DNA of 64,000 nucleotides from Xanthomonas sp. CFBP 8443 (GTDB lineage Bacteria; Pseudomonadota; Gammaproteobacteria; Xanthomonadales; Xanthomonadaceae): contig NZ_CP102592.1 in the NCBI RefSeq assembly GCF_025666195.1, forward strand, positions 496,001 through 560,000, written 5' to 3'. A model generated the notes under the pieces. The model had not been told where the DNA came from. It did not search any database and saw only the letters and a list, made by a program, of their open reading frames with translations. Positions 52,563 to 62,631 of this stretch are shown here, piece after piece (the first letter of the stretch is position 1; every line of letters begins with the position of its first letter). The position numbers and the translations under genes were made by a program.

Positions 52563-53594
52563 ATGTCCCCGACCTCCGCCGTGCCGCTCCCCGATTCGAT
52601 GATCGCGATCGAGATCCGCCAACCCGGCGAGCCGGAGGTGCTGGTGCCGGTGCGCCTGCCGCTGCCGCATCCGGGCCGCGGCGAACTGCTGGTGCGGGTG
52701 GCCGCGGCCGGGGTCAACCGCCCCGACGTGATGCAGCGCCGTGGCAGCTATCCGCCGCCGCCGGGCGCCTCGCCGCTGCCCGGGCTGGAGTTCGCCGGCG
52801 AGGTGGTGGCGCTGGGCGAGGGCGTGGAGCGCTATCGGCTTGGCGATGCGGTGTGCGCGCTGGTCGCCGGCGGCGGCTATGCCGAGTACGCGGTGGTGCA
52901 CGAGCGCAATGCGCTGCCGGTGCCGTCGCCGTTGCGCCTGGCCGAGGCCGCGGCATTGCCGGAGACCTTCTTCACGGTGTGGGCCAACGTGTTCCAGCGC
53001 GGCCGCCTGCAGGCCGGCGAGACCATGCTGGTGCATGGCGGCACCTCCGGCATCGGTAGCGTCGCCACGCTGCTGGGTACCGCGTTCGGCGCGCGGGTGA
53101 TCAGCACGGTCGGCTCGGCCGACAAGCGCGCGGCCAGCCTGGCGCTGGGCGCGGAGGCGGCGATCCTGTACCGCGAAGAGGACTTCGTCGCCGAGACCCT
53201 GCGCCTGACCCATGGCCGCGGCGCCGACCTGATCGTGGACCTGCTCGGCGGCGACTACCTGCCGCGCAACTACCAGGCCGCGGCGCTGGACGGGCGCATC
53301 GTGCAGATCGGCATCCAGCAGGGCAAAGTCCGCGAACTGGACCTGATGCCGCTGCTGGCCAAGCGCCTGACCCACACCGGCTCGACCCTGCGCCCGCGCT
53401 CGGTGATGGAGAAGGCGGCGATCGCGCGCGAGCTGGAGCAGCAGGTGTGGCCGCTGCTCGAACAGGGCCGGATCAAGCCGCAACTGGACCGCTGCTTCCC
53501 GCTGGCCGAGGCGGCGCAGGCGCACGCGCGGATGGAATCCAGCGCGCATATCGGCAAGATCGTGCTGCTGACGCAGGCGGGGACGGGGCAGTGA
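52563..53594 (+). CDS. NAD(P)H:quinone oxidoreductase, zinc-independent MDR family (PIG3-like)
   Basis: A 343-residue medium-chain dehydrogenase. 'AAGVNRPDVMQRRGSYPPPPGASPLPGLEFAGEVVALGEG' and 'GGGYAEYAV' mark the GroES-like domain, and 'MLVHGGTSGIGSVATLLGTAFGARVISTVGSADKR' the NADPH-binding domain. The zinc ligands of alcohol dehydrogenases are missing, as in quinone oxidoreductases of the PIG3/QorA type. Such enzymes reduce quinones by one electron or act on reactive carbonyls. The start at 52563 or the Met at 52599 are possible. Followed by REP halves and the MscS gene. Confidence 0.9.
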   Translation: MSPTSAVPLPDSMIAIEIRQPGEPEVLVPVRLPLPHPGRGELLVRVAAAGVNRPDVMQRRGSYPPPPGASPLPGLEFAGEVVALGEGVERYRLGDAVCALVAGGGYAEYAVVHERNALPVPSPLRLAEAAALPETFFTVWANVFQRGRLQAGETMLVHGGTSGIGSVATLLGTAFGARVISTVGSADKRAASLALGAEAAILYREEDFVAETLRLTHGRGADLIVDLLGGDYLPRNYQAAALDGRIVQIGIQQGKVRELDLMPLLAKRLTHTGSTLRPRSVMEKAAIARELEQQVWPLLEQGRIKPQLDRCFPLAEAAQAHARMESSAHIGKIVLLTQAGTGQ

Positions 53595-53918
53595 GCCGGA
53601 GACCGTGAGTGCCTGTCGCGGCTGAAGCCGCTCCTACAGTGGGGTCGCATGGCGGAGCAGGTGGATATGCGGGGAGGTAGGCCCAGCGCAGTGAGCGAGG
53701 TGCCATAGCGCCCGCAGGCGTTGGTACACCGCCGGCCCGCCCTTGTAGGAGCGGCTTCAGCCGCGACAGGCACCCACCCGCCGCGCCATCCACGCGCCCG
53801 CCACGGCCGCGCCGCTGGCTCCGTTCAAGCCCCACCCCGTATATTGCGCCGCACGCGCGGTGGTCCGCGCCTGACTGCCGGTCCTCGCGTGCGCTTTCCG
53901 TTCCGTTCCGCCTTGCCG
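53595..53918. other. intergenic region with separated REP halves
   Basis: The 324-base gap holds a reverse half (53612-53639) and a forward half (53743-53769), about 100 bases apart, so they can close a large loop. Promoter elements for the MscS gene are expected in the last 100 bases, but no clear motif was identified. Confidence 0.6.
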
Positions 53919-56300
53919 ATGCCATTGCTGCGCTGCGCGCTGCTGGCGCTGTTGCTGTGCCTGTGCGCGGCGGCGGGCGCGCAGCCGCAGGACGCGCCGC
54001 AGGCGCCCGACCCGCAGGCCCTGCTGGAAGGCGCCGAGCAGACGCTGCAGGACGCGCGGCGCGGCATGGACGCCGCCGATCCGACCGCGCTGCGCGAACT
54101 GCTCGACAAGGTCGCCGATGCGCAGCGCGATGCCGATGCCGCGGTCGCGGCGCTGACTCCGCAGTTGGCCCAGGTCGATGCGCGCCTGCAGCAGCTCGGC
54201 GAGGCTGTCGCGGGCGAGGCCAGCGACATCGCCGCGCAGCGCAAGGACCTGGCCAAGCAGCGCGCGCCGCTGGATTCGGGGATCAAGCGCGGCAGGCTGC
54301 TGGCGGTGGAGGCCAAGCAGCTCGGCGAGCAGATCGAAGGCGTGCAGGCCGAGCACTTCAGCCAGGAACTGTCGCTGCGCTCGGCCTCGCCGCTGTCGCC
54401 GGCGCTGTGGCGGCAGATCGCCAGCGATTTCCCCGACGACCGCGAACGCCTGCTCGACCTGTACCGGCTCGGTGCGCAGGCGCTGGACGCGGCGATCGCC
54501 AAGAATGGCGCCCGGGGGCTGGGCATCGGCGTGGCCATCGCGTTGGTGCTGCTGTTCCCGTTGCGCTACCTGCTGCGCTGGCTGGGCAAGCGCTATGCGG
54601 TCTCGCGCGCGCCGGGCAGCCGCCTGCGCCGCTCCGGGCTGGCGCTGTGGTTCCTGCTGCTGGGCACGCTGACGCCGGGCCTGGCTGCGCTGGTGCTGGC
54701 CGAGAGCCTGCGCAGCATCGGCGCGGTGCCGGCGAAGCTGGAGATCGTGGTGCATGGCTTCCTCGTGTACAGCTTCGCCGCCGCGTTCATGGGCTCGCTG
54801 GGCGCCAGCGTGCTGCTGCCGAACCAGCCGTCGTGGCGGCTGTTCCCGATCGACGACGCCACCGCGCGGCGCCTGCGCAAGTTCACCTGGGCCACCGCGA
54901 CGCTGGCCTGGCTCAGCAGCATGCTGCTGGTGATCAATCGGGCCAGCCTGACCAGCGAATCGGCCACGTTCGCCGCCGAGGGCGTCATCGCGCTGGTCTA
55001 TGCGGTGCTGATCCTGGCGATCCTGACCAGCCTGTCGCGGCTGCGCCGGCGCCAGTACGCCGAAGCCGCGGCGCAGGCGCTGGCCAACGCGCAACCGCCG
55101 CCGCCGGGACAGCATGGCGGTGTGCTGGCGCTGGTCGGCATGCTGGTGCGGGTGGTGGTGGTGGTGGCCTTGCTGGCCTCGCTGCTGGGCTATCTGCACC
55201 TGGGCCTGTTCATCACCCGGCAGATCATCTGGATCACCATGATCGTCGGCGCGATCCGCCTGCTGATGACCTTCGCCGACGACTTCGCGCTGTGGCTGTT
55301 CGCCAGCGAAGGCCGCATCGGGCGCGCCGCCAATGGCGCGTTCGGGGTGCGCGCCAGCCGCCTGGAGCAGGCCGGCGTGCTGACCTCGGCGCTGTTGCGC
55401 GTGGTCTTGCTGCTGATCGGCCTGGGCGCGCTGCTGATGCCGTTCGGGACCAACGTGTCGACCCTGACCGACTGGTTTTCGGTGCTGACCCAGGGCATTC
55501 CGATCGGCAAGGGTCACCTGTATCTGGGCGACGTCGTGCGCGCGGTGCTGGTGCTGGGCCTGGGCCTGCTGGCGATGCAGTACATCCATGGCTGGCTGAC
55601 CCAGACCTACCTGCCCAAGACCGAACTGGACGACGGCTCGCGCAATTCGGTCAGCACCGTGGCCCGCTACGCCGGCATCCTGTTCGCGGCGCTGTGCGCG
55701 CTGGCGGCGTCGGGCATCGAGGTGGCGCAGATCGCGCTGGTGGTCAGCGCGCTGTCGGTCGGCATCGGCTTCGGCCTGCAGTCGATCATCCAGAACTTCG
55801 TGTCCGGCTTGATCCTGCTGGCCGAGCGCCCGGTCAAGATCGGCGACTGGGTCAAGATCGGCGACCAGGAGGGCGACGTGCGCAAGATCAGCGTGCGCTC
55901 CACCGAGATCCAGGTCGGCGACCGCTCCACGCTGATCGTGCCCAACTCCGAACTGATCACCAAACCCCTGCGCAACATGACCCTGGCCGGCCCGCTGGGC
56001 CGGGTGCAGATCCAGTTCGCGGTGTCGCTGGGCACCGACGTGGTCAAGCTGCGCGAACTGCTGATGCAGCTCTATGCCGCGCACCCGGGCGTGCAGGAGG
56101 ACCCGGCACCGTCGGTGTTCATCGATTCCATCGCCAGCGGCCACGTCACCCTCAACAGCTTCGCCTACGTCGCCAATCCGCGGCTGGTCTACGGCACCCG
56201 CAGCGACCTGTTCTTCAGCCTGCTGCAGCGCCTGGCGGAAGAGGGCATCGCGTTGGAGTCGCCGCAGGAGGTCAAGCTGTTGCGTGATCCGAGGGAGTAG
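53919..56300 (+). CDS. MscS-family mechanosensitive channel with DUF3772-type N-terminal domain
   Basis: A 793-residue membrane protein. Signal peptide (1-22); a periplasmic coiled-coil region with Gln/Ala-rich helices (about 30-180, DUF3772-like); then about ten transmembrane helices. The MscS core begins near residue 590: 'IALVVSALSVGIGFGLQSIIQNFVSGLILLAERPVKIGDWVKIGDQEGDVRKISVRSTEIQVGDRSTLIVPNSELITKPLRNM', the pore helix and beta domain of MscS. It should open under hypo-osmotic stress. A GTG at 53889 is an alternative start. No neighbour of related function. Confidence 0.9.
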   Translation: MPLLRCALLALLLCLCAAAGAQPQDAPQAPDPQALLEGAEQTLQDARRGMDAADPTALRELLDKVADAQRDADAAVAALTPQLAQVDARLQQLGEAVAGEASDIAAQRKDLAKQRAPLDSGIKRGRLLAVEAKQLGEQIEGVQAEHFSQELSLRSASPLSPALWRQIASDFPDDRERLLDLYRLGAQALDAAIAKNGARGLGIGVAIALVLLFPLRYLLRWLGKRYAVSRAPGSRLRRSGLALWFLLLGTLTPGLAALVLAESLRSIGAVPAKLEIVVHGFLVYSFAAAFMGSLGASVLLPNQPSWRLFPIDDATARRLRKFTWATATLAWLSSMLLVINRASLTSESATFAAEGVIALVYAVLILAILTSLSRLRRRQYAEAAAQALANAQPPPPGQHGGVLALVGMLVRVVVVVALLASLLGYLHLGLFITRQIIWITMIVGAIRLLMTFADDFALWLFASEGRIGRAANGAFGVRASRLEQAGVLTSALLRVVLLLIGLGALLMPFGTNVSTLTDWFSVLTQGIPIGKGHLYLGDVVRAVLVLGLGLLAMQYIHGWLTQTYLPKTELDDGSRNSVSTVARYAGILFAALCALAASGIEVAQIALVVSALSVGIGFGLQSIIQNFVSGLILLAERPVKIGDWVKIGDQEGDVRKISVRSTEIQVGDRSTLIVPNSELITKPLRNMTLAGPLGRVQIQFAVSLGTDVVKLRELLMQLYAAHPGVQEDPAPSVFIDSIASGHVTLNSFAYVANPRLVYGTRSDLFFSLLQRLAEEGIALESPQEVKLLRDPRE

Positions 56301-56301
56301 C

Positions 56302-56350
56302 GGGACTCGGGACTCGGGACTCGGGACTCGGGACTCGGGACTCGGGACTC
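56302..56350. repeat. heptamer array, left arm (convergent junction B)
   Basis: Seven exact copies of GGGACTC (49 bases) begin directly after the mscS stop. The mirror-image array lies at 56561-56670. Confidence 0.95.
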
Positions 56351-56384
56351 GGGATTTTCGCAAGTTCGCCGCTTTTTTGCTTTT

Positions 56385-56450
56385 CTGTGGGAGGGGCTTC
56401 AGCCCCGACGCGTTATCGGTAAGGCGTCGGGGCTGAAGCCCCTCCTACAG
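56385..56450. repeat. paired REP-like palindrome (GGGGCTTCAGCCCC variant)
   Basis: CTGTGGGAGGGGCTTCAGCC is mirrored by GGCTGAAGCCCCTCCTACAG around TTATCGGTAA. It sits between the two heptamer arrays. Confidence 0.85.
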
Positions 56451-56482
56451 AAAAAAGCGGTTGCGCCGGAGCCGAAAAAAAG

Positions 56483-56509
56483 GGCCGCTTTTTCTTAAGA
56501 AAAGCGGCC
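56483..56509. terminator. bidirectional rho-independent terminator
   Basis: GGCCGCTTTT (56483-56492) and AAAAGCGGCC (56500-56509) form a perfect 10-bp stem with a 7-base loop; a run of A lies before and a run of T after it. It serves the convergent mscS and UbiB-family genes. Confidence 0.92.
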
Positions 56510-56560
56510 TTTTTGCATCAAATCGCTTGACAGGGATTTCCCCCGGAACATCATCCTGCC

Positions 56561-56670
56561 GTCCCGAGTCCCGAGTCCCGAGTCCCGAGTCCCGAGTCCC
56601 GAGTCCCGAGTCCCGAGTCCCGAGTCCCGAGTCCCGAGTCCCGAGTCCCGAGTCCCGAGTCCCGAGTCCC
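56561..56670. repeat. heptamer array, right arm (convergent junction B)
   Basis: Fifteen exact copies of GTCCCGA from 56561 to 56665, then a partial copy. It is the reverse complement of the left arm (GGGACTC phase), so the two arrays could pair over 49 bases. It ends 5 bases before the stop of the convergent UbiB-family gene. Confidence 0.95.
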
Positions 56671-56674
56671 GGCC

Positions 56675-58366
56675 CTAACGCCGCCCGCGCTCCTCGCGCG
56701 CATGCGCGCGCCGGTCGAACAGCACCGCGCTGATCACGATACCCAGGCCCAACGCCACGCCCAGCAGGAACAGCACCATCGCGATCGTCGGGTAGCCGAA
56801 CAGCTTGCTGCCGGTGTCGATGCGCATCATCTGCGCCGAGGCCAGGATCAGCGCGGCGGTGACCACGCCGGCGGCGACGCGGTTGGCGATCTTCTGCAGG
56901 CTCTCCATCAGCCGCGATTCCTCCAGCCCGGCCACGCGCACCTGCAGGCGGTTGTCGGCGGCCAGCGACAGGATGTCCGACAGCTTGCGCGGGCCTTCGC
57001 GCAGCAGCGCCTGCATTTCCATCGCTTCGCTGGCCAGGTTCGCCGCCGACAGCGACTTCTTCAGCCGCGCGCGCATCACGTGCTGCAGCTGGTCCTCGAC
57101 CACGCTGCGCGTGTCCAGGTTGGGCGACAGCGCGCGGCACACCGCTTCCAGGTTCAGCAGGGTCTTGCCGAGCAGGCTCAGTTCCGGCGGCGTGCGCAGC
57201 CCGTAGGCGGTGGCGATGCGCACCAGGTCCAGCACCACGCGGCCTTCGGAAGTGGCGTCGTGCGCGGCATAGCGCGCGATCATCTGCCCGGTCTCGCGCT
57301 GGTAGTGGTCCTCGTCGAAATCCTCCAGGCGCGTGCTCAGCGCGATGGTCTCCTCGGCCACTTCCTCGCCGCGGCCATCGACCGCGGCGAACAGCAGCTT
57401 GAGCAGGCGCTCGCGCAGCTTCGGCGGCACGTGCGCGACCATGCCCAGGTCGAAGATCGCCAGGCGCCCGTCGCTCAGCACGCGCAGGTTGCCCGGGTGC
57501 GGATCGGCGTGGATCTCGCCGTGCACGAACATCTGGTCCAGGTAGCCGCGCACCAGCGCCGCGGCCAGGTCGTCCATCGGCTGTTCGGTGCGGCGCAGCC
57601 CGGAGATCTTGTCCACGCGCACGCCTTCGGCCAGCTGCATGGTCAGCACCTTGCGGCTGCTCAGGTCCCAGATCGGCTGCGGCACCCACAGCTGCGGGAA
57701 CGGCTTGAGATGCTCGCCGAAGCGCGCCAGGTTCTCCGCTTCGGCCTCGTAGTTCAGTTCGGCCAGCAGCGCCTTGCCGAACTCGGCCAGCCAGTCGGCG
57801 AAGCGGATGCGCCGGCCCAGCCCGGTCAGCTTGTCGGCGGCGCTGGCGAAGCTCTTGAGCACCTCCAGGTCAGAGCGTACCTGCGCGGCCACTTCGGGCT
57901 TTTGCACCTTGATCGCCACCGGCGTGCCGTCGCGCAACGCGGCGCGGTGCACCTGGGCCAGCGAGGCGGTGCCCAGCGGGGTGTCGTCGAACGCGGAGAA
58001 GGCCTTGTTGACCGGCACGCCGAGTTCGGCCTCGACGATCTCGCGGATGCGCTCCACCGGGATCGGCGCGGTGTTTTCCTGCATCCGCTCCAGCGCGGTG
58101 GCGAATTCCGGCGGCACCACGTCCGGACGCGTGGACAGCATCTGCCCGAGCTTGACGAAGGTCGGGCCCAGCGCCTCCAGGTCGGTAACGAACTGCTCGG
58201 GCGTGCCTTCCGGCGGCAGCGCGTGCTCGGCGTCGGCGGCCTCCACGTCCATGCCGGAAAACACGCCCGAGCTGCGGTAGCGCAGCAGCAGGCGCAGGAT
58301 CTGGGTGCGGCGGCTGAGGCCGCCGACTACGTGCGAGGTGTCCGCAGCGTCGGGCGTCGCGCTCAA
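56675..58366 (-). CDS. ABC1/UbiB-family atypical kinase
   Basis: A 563-residue UbiB-like (AarF) protein. Family motifs: KxGQ in TFVKLGQMLSTRPDVVPPEF, the ATP-binding Lys in PVAIKVQKPEV, ExDxxxEAEN-like 'ELNYEAEAENLARF', 'EIHADPHPGNLRV' and the DFG-like FDLGM. Two C-terminal transmembrane helices follow. Members regulate ubiquinone biosynthesis or lipid transport as unusual ATPases. The start is probably TTG at 58366 with a CCGGAG site; no ATG fits the family N-terminus. Convergent with the channel gene. Confidence 0.9.
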   Translation of the reverse strand: MSATPDAADTSHVVGGLSRRTQILRLLLRYRSSGVFSGMDVEAADAEHALPPEGTPEQFVTDLEALGPTFVKLGQMLSTRPDVVPPEFATALERMQENTAPIPVERIREIVEAELGVPVNKAFSAFDDTPLGTASLAQVHRAALRDGTPVAIKVQKPEVAAQVRSDLEVLKSFASAADKLTGLGRRIRFADWLAEFGKALLAELNYEAEAENLARFGEHLKPFPQLWVPQPIWDLSSRKVLTMQLAEGVRVDKISGLRRTEQPMDDLAAALVRGYLDQMFVHGEIHADPHPGNLRVLSDGRLAIFDLGMVAHVPPKLRERLLKLLFAAVDGRGEEVAEETIALSTRLEDFDEDHYQRETGQMIARYAAHDATSEGRVVLDLVRIATAYGLRTPPELSLLGKTLLNLEAVCRALSPNLDTRSVVEDQLQHVMRARLKKSLSAANLASEAMEMQALLREGPRKLSDILSLAADNRLQVRVAGLEESRLMESLQKIANRVAAGVVTAALILASAQMMRIDTGSKLFGYPTIAMVLFLLGVALGLGIVISAVLFDRRAHAREERGRR

Positions 58367-58561
58367 GGTTCGGCTCCGGAAATGGCAGGGATTGCGGCGG
58401 CCAGTGTGGCCGGGGCCGGGTCGTCGCCCGGTGAACTCGCGACGCCGCGGTGGGGCCGGGCCGCCGGACACGGGCCAGTGGCGCGCCAGCGCACGCCGCA
58501 GTGGGCAGGCTGCTCTAGAATCCGTCGCTCCGGCACACAGTGCCTACCTCCAGGACATGCC

Positions 58562-59716
58562 ATGCGGTCGTTCTCTGCGCCCCTCCCCGTGCGCGCCGCC
58601 TGGCGCTGCGGTCTCGCCTTGCTGGGCGGGCTATTGCTGGCGGCCACCACGTCGGCCGCGCCGCAGCGCGACGCCGACGACGGCTTCGATGCGCAGGCCT
58701 TCGCCGGCAGCCAGCGCCGCACCTATGAGGTGCAGGATTTTTCCGCGCGCTACCGAGCGACGCTGGAGATCGAGGACACCAGCGAGGTGTTCCGCCCCGG
58801 CATCGTGCGCGTGTTCGCGCGCGGCCGCGCCACGCCGCTGATCGAGGTGGCTTCGCCCGAGCTGGTGCTGCACACCGATGACCAGGGCGGCAAGGCCAGG
58901 GCCAACGTGCACGAACTGCCGTACGGCGAGCAGAGCGTGCTGATCTACGCCGATTTCAATTTCGACGGGATCAAGGACCTGGCGTTGATGGACGGGCAGA
59001 ACAGCTGCTACCACGGCCCCTCCTACCAGGTGTACCTCGGCACCGCCGACGGCTTCGCGCCGAGTCCGGCATTCACCGAGCTGGCGCAGAGCAACTGCGG
59101 CCTGTTCCAGGTGGACGCGCAGGCGCACGAACTCCGCACCTCGACCAAGGACGGCTGCTGCTGGCATCAGTCGGCGGTGTACACGGTGCGCAATGGCGAG
59201 CCGCTGCTGGAGCGCGAACTGGTCGAGGACGCCACCGGCGCCCCGCCGGGCCTGGCCCAGGAGACGCGCTACCGCGACCAGGGCGGCAGGCGCGTGGCGG
59301 AGCAGTACTACCTGTGGGACGAGGACGGCAGCATGGCGTTGTTGCCGCACAAGATCCTGCTCGAGTTCCGCCTCGCCCCCGCCGGCAAGCGCATCGTCGT
59401 GTTCGCCGACGCGGGCGACGGCGAGGCCGCGGCGCCGTACTACGCGGCGATCGGCGCGCAGCAGCGGGTGGACCTGCTGTATCCGGACGGCGCGGGCGAA
59501 GGTTTCGACTACGACGCCGACCGGCACGTACTCGGCTTCGGACGCGGCGACACCCGCTACCGCATCGTCGGCGATGCGCAGGGCGTGCCGCAGCGCATGG
59601 AAGTCGTCGTGCGCGGCAAGACCCAGCCGCTGGCATTGCAGCCTGGATCGGTGCATGGATCGTTGCAGGCGGTGGCGCAGGCGCTGAGCGCCGCACAAGC
59701 CGCTGCGGCGCAGTAG
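58562..59716 (+). CDS. secreted XAC2610-like protein
   Basis: A 384-residue exported protein. Signal peptide residues 1-33. The middle holds 'YADFNFDGIKDLALMDGQNSCYHGPSYQVYL' (residues about 137-167), a calcium-loop-like DxNxDGxxDLxL motif, and a CCW cysteine pair near 200. The pattern is that of the XAC2610-related family, whose founding member is an immunity protein for a type IV secreted lysozyme-like effector in Xanthomonas. No adjacent effector gene is seen here, so immunity is only one possibility. Four or more cysteines suggest periplasmic disulfides. Confidence 0.7.
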   Translation: MRSFSAPLPVRAAWRCGLALLGGLLLAATTSAAPQRDADDGFDAQAFAGSQRRTYEVQDFSARYRATLEIEDTSEVFRPGIVRVFARGRATPLIEVASPELVLHTDDQGGKARANVHELPYGEQSVLIYADFNFDGIKDLALMDGQNSCYHGPSYQVYLGTADGFAPSPAFTELAQSNCGLFQVDAQAHELRTSTKDGCCWHQSAVYTVRNGEPLLERELVEDATGAPPGLAQETRYRDQGGRRVAEQYYLWDEDGSMALLPHKILLEFRLAPAGKRIVVFADAGDGEAAAPYYAAIGAQQRVDLLYPDGAGEGFDYDADRHVLGFGRGDTRYRIVGDAQGVPQRMEVVVRGKTQPLALQPGSVHGSLQAVAQALSAAQAAAAQ

Positions 59717-59760
59717 CGCCGGCGCCGCGCATCGATGTTCCTGGCGCGCATCGATGCTCT

Positions 59761-59854
59761 CTGTAGGAGCGGCTTCAGCCGCGACAGGCACTCTCCGGAG
59801 CCGCGACACGACTCTCCGGTAAAGACCCTGTCGCGGCTGAAGCCGGTCCTACAG
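59761..59854. repeat. paired REP-like palindrome
   Basis: CTGTAGGAGCGGCTTCAGCC is mirrored after a longer-than-usual centre (with an internal GCCGCGACACGACTC copy) by GGCTGAAGCCGGTCCTACAG, with one change. It fills the gap between convergent genes. Confidence 0.85.
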
Positions 59855-59865
59855 GAGCAAGATGG

Positions 59866-61494
59866 CTACGGGCCCCACGCCGCGAAGGCGCGCGCCACCG
59901 CGTCGGCGCCGGGATCGACCACGCCGCGCAGCGCGTCCGCCGGCACCGCCGCCGAGCGGCCGGCGCGAGCTCGATCCAGTTGCGCGGTGGCATCGGCGCC
60001 GGTGCGTGCCGCACGTGCCGCGTCGTCGGCGCTGCCGCCGCGTGCCAGCGCCTCCAGTGCCGGCAGCAGCGCGTCGAGCATGGTGCGATCGCCCGGCTGT
60101 GCGCCGCCGTAGTGCTGCATGCGCGCCACGCCGGCCTGCAATGCCGGCACCCAGCCGCGTCCGGCTTCCAGCTCGGTGGCGGCGGTGGTGAACAGGATCG
60201 ACAGCAGCACGCCGCTGGAGCCGCCCATGCTGCGTTCGATCGTCGCCGCCAGGCCGTGCGCCAGCGGCGCGGCCTCGCCGGTGGCCAGCGCGTCCTCGTC
60301 CAGCGCCTGCTGCAGCGCGCGGGCGCCGGCGGCGAAGGTGCTGCCGGCATCGCCGTCGCCGGTCTGCGCATCCAGCGCGTCCAGTTCCGCCTGCGCAGCG
60401 ATCAGCGCATGCGCGACCCGGGCCAGCGCCGCGCCGCGTTGCGCATCGCGGGCGCCGTGCCGGTGCGCGTCGCTGCGCAGCAGCGCCGGGGCGAAGTGGG
60501 CAGGCGCGTGCGGCACGCGCACGCCGGGCCAGCCCAGGGTCTGCACCGGCGCCTGGAGCGCGGCGAGCGCGTCGGCGTCGGCCGGCGCCAGGGTGATCGA
60601 GAAGCCGTGCATGTCCATCGAGGTCATCAGCGCGGCAGGCACGGTCATCAAGGCGATCCGCGCCACGCCGATGCGCTGCAGCGCCAGCCGGGTCAGCACG
60701 CCCAGTTCCTGGGTGGAGCAGCCGCCCAGATCGTTGAGCATCAGCAGCAGCGGCGCGTCGGCGCCGTAGCGCGCGTCGGCCTGTTCGAGCAAAGGGTCCA
60801 GCACCAGCGCCAGCGCTTCCTCGACCGAGGCCGGCTGCACCTTGCGCGTGCCCGGCTCGTTGTGGATGCCCAGGCCCAGCTCCGGCGCGCGGCGGCCAGT
60901 GTGCTGGCCCGGCACGGTGCAGCTGGACAGGGCCATGCCCAGCGACAGCAGGCGGTCGGCGAAGGCCTGGCCGCGCTGCGCCAGTTCGGCCAGCGGCACG
61001 CCTTCGCGGGCCAGGTGGCCGACGTACTTGTGCACCAGCACGGTGCCGGCGATGCCGCGCGGCTGTGCGGCGTCGGGCAGGGCGATGTCGTCGGCGACCA
61101 GCACGCTGGCCACGTCGATGCCTTCGGCGCGGGCGCGCTCGGCGGCCAGGCCGAAGTTGAGCCGGTCGCCGGTGTAGTTCTTGATCACCAGCAGCACCCC
61201 GGGCGCGTCGGCGCAGGCGCGGATCGCGGCCAGCACCGCTTCCACGCCCGGCGAGGCGAACAGGTCGCCGGCGATGGCGCCGCTGAGCATGCCGGGGCCG
61301 ACGAAGCCGGCATGCGCCGGCTCATGGCCGGCGCCGCCGCCGGACAGCACCGCGACCTGCGCCGGGTCGCGCTCGGCCTGCAGCACGATGCGCGCGCCGC
61401 TGGCCGGGTCCGAGCGCAGCAGCGGCTGCAGCGCGGCGACGGCGTCGAGCACGTCGTCGACGATGGCACGGGGGGCGGTGAGGAACTGGTCCAT
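59866..61494 (-). CDS. ATP-dependent dihydroxyacetone kinase, fused DhaK-DhaL
   Basis: A 542-residue two-domain kinase. The DhaK part (1-330) has '[33 protein letters not shown]' and the substrate-binding His211 in LGIHNEPG, which forms a hemiaminal with dihydroxyacetone. The DhaL part (about 345-542) has [11 protein letters not shown] with the Mg-binding Asp380/382 and MGGSSG. This single-chain layout uses ATP, not the phosphotransferase system. It phosphorylates dihydroxyacetone to DHAP, the product of the glp pathway at 20-24 kb. The start at 61494 has AAGGA six bases upstream. Confidence 0.93.
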   Translation of the reverse strand: MDQFLTAPRAIVDDVLDAVAALQPLLRSDPASGARIVLQAERDPAQVAVLSGGGAGHEPAHAGFVGPGMLSGAIAGDLFASPGVEAVLAAIRACADAPGVLLVIKNYTGDRLNFGLAAERARAEGIDVASVLVADDIALPDAAQPRGIAGTVLVHKYVGHLAREGVPLAELAQRGQAFADRLLSLGMALSSCTVPGQHTGRRAPELGLGIHNEPGTRKVQPASVEEALALVLDPLLEQADARYGADAPLLLMLNDLGGCSTQELGVLTRLALQRIGVARIALMTVPAALMTSMDMHGFSITLAPADADALAALQAPVQTLGWPGVRVPHAPAHFAPALLRSDAHRHGARDAQRGAALARVAHALIAAQAELDALDAQTGDGDAGSTFAAGARALQQALDEDALATGEAAPLAHGLAATIERSMGGSSGVLLSILFTTAATELEAGRGWVPALQAGVARMQHYGGAQPGDRTMLDALLPALEALARGGSADDAARAARTGADATAQLDRARAGRSAAVPADALRGVVDPGADAVARAFAAWGP

Positions 61495-61641
61495 GGGGGT
61501 CCTTCGCGGCGGCGGTTGTGTGTGCCGCACACGGTAGCCGAGCCGGCGTTATGCGCGGCTGAGGCCGTGCGTGGCCCTGCTCACCCACCCGGCGCGCGGA
61601 ATCGGCGAGAATCCCCGCTCACCCTCGAACGGAATCCCCGC

Positions 61642-62546
<905 letters not shown>

Positions 62547-62547
<1 letters not shown>

Positions 62548-62560
62548 GGATTCGGGATTC
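62547..62560. repeat. heptamer array, left arm (convergent junction C)
   Basis: Two GGGATTC copies directly at the DUF808 stop, preceded by the related GGGAGTA. The mirror array lies at 62586-62613. Confidence 0.75.
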
Positions 62561-62585
62561 GCAAGAGCGAAACACTCGCGTTTGC

Positions 62586-62613
62586 CAATCCCGAATGCCC
62601 AATCCCCAATCCC
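62586..62613. repeat. heptamer array, right arm (convergent junction C)
   Basis: CAATCCC, GAATGCC, CAATCCC, CAATCCC in reverse orientation relative to the left arm. A small GCGA..TCGC hairpin (about 62566-62578) lies between the arms. Confidence 0.8.
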
Positions 62614-62631
62614 GCGCCGGCTGCGCCGGCG

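Noticed and set aside
53757..56363. Very long open frame (over 860 codons) on the minus strand opposite the MscS gene
   Set aside because: It is the GC-rich antisense shadow of the channel gene: translation is His/Gln/Arg-rich, lacks a domain, and the opposite strand encodes a complete MscS protein.
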